NCBI GenBank assembly: GCA_914767715.1
Contig: OU612065.1
Span: 36,394,001 to 36,458,000 of the forward strand
Source of the DNA: Membranipora membranacea
Taxonomy: Eukaryota > Bryozoa > Gymnolaemata > Cheilostomatida > Membraniporidae
DNA length: 64,000 nt
Direction of reading: 5' to 3'
Both the position numbers and the translations under genes were made by a program. The notes beneath the pieces are model-generated. The model was not told the origin of the DNA. It searched no databases and saw only the letters and a program-made list of their open reading frames with translations. This document shows positions 57,646-64,000 of the stretch, one piece after another. Position 1 is the first letter of the stretch. Each line of letters opens with the position of its first letter.

Positions 57646-58180
57646 TGCAACAAACTGACCTGATTATTTGATCTCTGTTATTGGATAATCCATTTGTTGT
57701 GCTATTATTATGCTGTTTGCGGAAAGTTTTGATTTACTTATTAGAGTTGTCATTCTTTTTTCCGGAGGAAGAGAACTCTTCAAGATCAGGTTAGTTAAGA
57801 CAACATAGGGTTTATGTTTGTATCGGTCTTAATTTATAAGAAACTCTTTATTTGTGTATTTGTGTACTGCTTTGCACTTCACCACCATAAACTGCGCAGC
57901 TACAAACACAAACACAGCAGAAACAAACAACTTAAGTCCATAAGAACGTTTTTTATGTATCTGATTCTCAAATCGGCCCAAATCATATTGTCAATAAAAA
58001 CACAGGACTTAACCCTACACATCCATTTAAACGGATTTTTCACGGAATTTTGGCCTGTCAGTGCATTAGCAGTCTCCTCATACAACCCAACCCTCCAATG
58101 ACATAATGACAATATTTACATACAAATCAATATTTTGGCTTGCATCAACCAGTCCTTATTTGTTAATACCACCTATACTA
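57646..58180. other. Unique junction DNA right of the 5S array
   Basis: No gene recognised. It separates the truncated last 5S unit from a LINE fragment and shows no similarity to the sequence left of the array. Confidence 0.4.
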
Positions 58181-58189
58181 TCTTCTGTT

Positions 58190-58490
58190 GAAACTGCAGG
58201 AAAAGGTTCTAATATGGGAAATATGATGTCTATGTAACATTCTCTTGACTGTTGTGGGTGATGTGTGATCGAAAGCACCTTGTATATCAACAAAGCAACA
58301 CAAAACCTCTTGTTTTTTTAATCTTGATTTTTCGATATTAGTTATTAGGCTGTTTAATGCACTGTCAGTTGACTTTGAAGCCAAATATGCATGTTGTGCA
58401 TTGCTGGAGGGATGGTTAGTCAAGCAGACTTGACGAATATACCAGTCAACTAATCTTTCTAAGCTTAGCTTTATTGACTGATCTGCATTG
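58190..58490 (-). mobile_element. LINE reverse transcriptase fragment (Jockey/CR1-like)
   Basis: Minus-strand translation LERLVDWYIRQ, NAQHAYLASKSTDSALNSLI, then FVDIQGAFDHTSPTTVKRML, matching the LE.ild.yi, QyaF..g.ST..AL and F.DieGAFD blocks of non-LTR reverse transcriptases. Only the N-terminal palm/fingers part is present. It lies downstream of the SMARCA4 stop codon. Confidence 0.85.
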
Positions 58491-59169
58491 TGATCATTTA
58501 TACTAAATGGCTTGTTGTGGTAAGGGGTTTATGATATATGTCCATTTTATTGATATAATATGACATGATAATATTAAATTATCTACCCTTATGTTTAGTA
58601 AATATTAAGTTACAACAAAAAATCACTGTACAGTAGCTATATGCGCAAAGAAAGTCCAAGTGTTTAAATATTGGAGCAATGAGACAACAAACATTACTAT
58701 TATGCCTTCCTAGACAGTAAACATGAATACCAGAATTAAGATATAGAGTTACAGGGATTAAACAATTTAAATTTAGGTGACGTATTCATCCGAGACACTA
58801 AGATTGAGTGTGTGTATTGCTTTTATCCTGCTGAGTCAGCCCTGTCTCACTCCTGCATTGGCTCCATATCTGTATAAGATGGTCCTGGTTCTGACTATAT
58901 TAATAAATGTAAAATATGAGGTCGATAATAATTTGAGTAAATAAAGAACAAAATCAGGCATAGCATGTGCAGTTCGGGAACTCTGCCTTGTAAAACGCAG
59001 GCAGCACATAACTGATTATCTAGATAATCAAACTCTTTTTTGTAATTAATTCCACTAAAAGTAGCATTAAAATCAATTTGGCCATTGGTAATATATTCAG
59101 CCGCAAGATATTTTGTAAGCATAAAATATAAACCTTAAAACTTGTTAATAATTTACTCGAATAAGTTAT

Positions 59170-63601
<4,432 letters not shown>

Positions 63602-63666
63602 CTATATTACATCTAATAGCCCATTAAATACAAAAAGTTGGAAATTATAACCAGTACTAGTACTAC

Positions 63667-63890
63667 CTACCAGTGATTTCTCCAACTTCTCAGTTCCGTC
63701 TTTAGAGATACGTTTGACGGGAGGAGGTCAGCATATAACTGGGCTACATCGTACACAGTCTCATGCCATGTGTCATTGCTCTGCCAGCTGGGAGCAGTAG
63801 CTGCTGGAGGGAGTAAGTTCCGTAACGGGTACAGCTGCTCGGTTCCATCAAACCGTCCGTGGTACTCTGAGAGAAGATAGTCTACAAAGT
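63667..63890 (-). pseudogene. hAT-like transposase fragment (P52rIPK/THAP12 type) in a SMARCA4 intron
   Basis: Open frame with LYPLRNLLPPAATAPSWQ and YADLLPSNVSLKTELRSWRN. The block DLPs..sL.tEL..Wr.kW is characteristic of hAT-derived proteins of the P52rIPK/THAP12 group. It is bounded by a possible acceptor (TTTGTAG) and donor (CACTG|GTAGGT). It does not resemble the SMARCA4 helicase segment expected upstream of exon 63365-63552, so I take it as an intronic transposon remnant. Confidence 0.6.
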
Positions 63891-64000
63891 GATGCACAGT
63901 ATAGGTTATTATACTAAAAATAAATAAATAATTTTGCATCAATGATTAGGAAGGAGTTCCTAATCCTTGTTTGCATGGTGTTTCAATGTTGGAGTTGTTT

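Overview
This is eukaryotic, almost certainly invertebrate animal DNA. It has short phase-consistent GT-AG introns, an animal-type caspase, a Brahma/SMARCA4 ATPase, tRNA-derived SINEs, a tyrosine-recombinase retrotransposon and a tandem 5S rDNA array. My guess is a demosponge such as Amphimedon; the window itself does not prove the species. Coordinates come from reading the sequence by eye, so splice sites are predictions.

Left part (about 0.98-24.6 kb, + strand): one long multi-exon gene. Its exon phases fit from an ATG at 978 to a TGA at 24590. It encodes leucine-rich repeats, a Roc GTPase domain, a COR domain and a caspase (p20, acidic linker, p10), about 1427 residues if a 59-nt intron at 20165-20223 is accepted. 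The LRR region is built from six interchangeable 138/141-bp exons, all phase 2 on both sides. They lie in introns swollen by tandem duplication, LINE debris, foldback elements and a hAT-type MITE, with dead LRR exons between them. The layout suggests a cytosolic sensor (LRR) coupled by a GTPase switch (Roc-COR) directly to a cell-death or processing protease. There is no separate adaptor, and I see no death-fold domain. The Roc-COR junction carries a reading-frame break, so this copy may be damaged.

Middle (24.6-34.7 kb): intergenic DNA and transposon remains. These are a decayed DIRS/Ngaro-like element (Gag-like zinc knuckle, reverse transcriptase, RNase H, SGNH hydrolase) on the minus strand, a tRNA-derived SINE, and a dead partial copy of the 3' end of SMARCA4 (32.4-34.7 kb).

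34.7-57.6 kb: seventeen 1.35-kb tandem units, each with one 5S rRNA gene on the minus strand. The two leftmost genes carry point changes and one internal gene has lost 23 bp including box A. Diagnostic variants recur mainly every third unit, a higher-order repeat.

Right part (57.6-64 kb, minus strand): a LINE fragment, then the last nine coding exons of SMARCA4/Brahma (end of the helicase, SnAC, bromodomain, C-terminal AT-hook-like motif). The gene continues beyond the window. The 5S array therefore lies between the real 3' end of SMARCA4 and its pseudogene duplicate.
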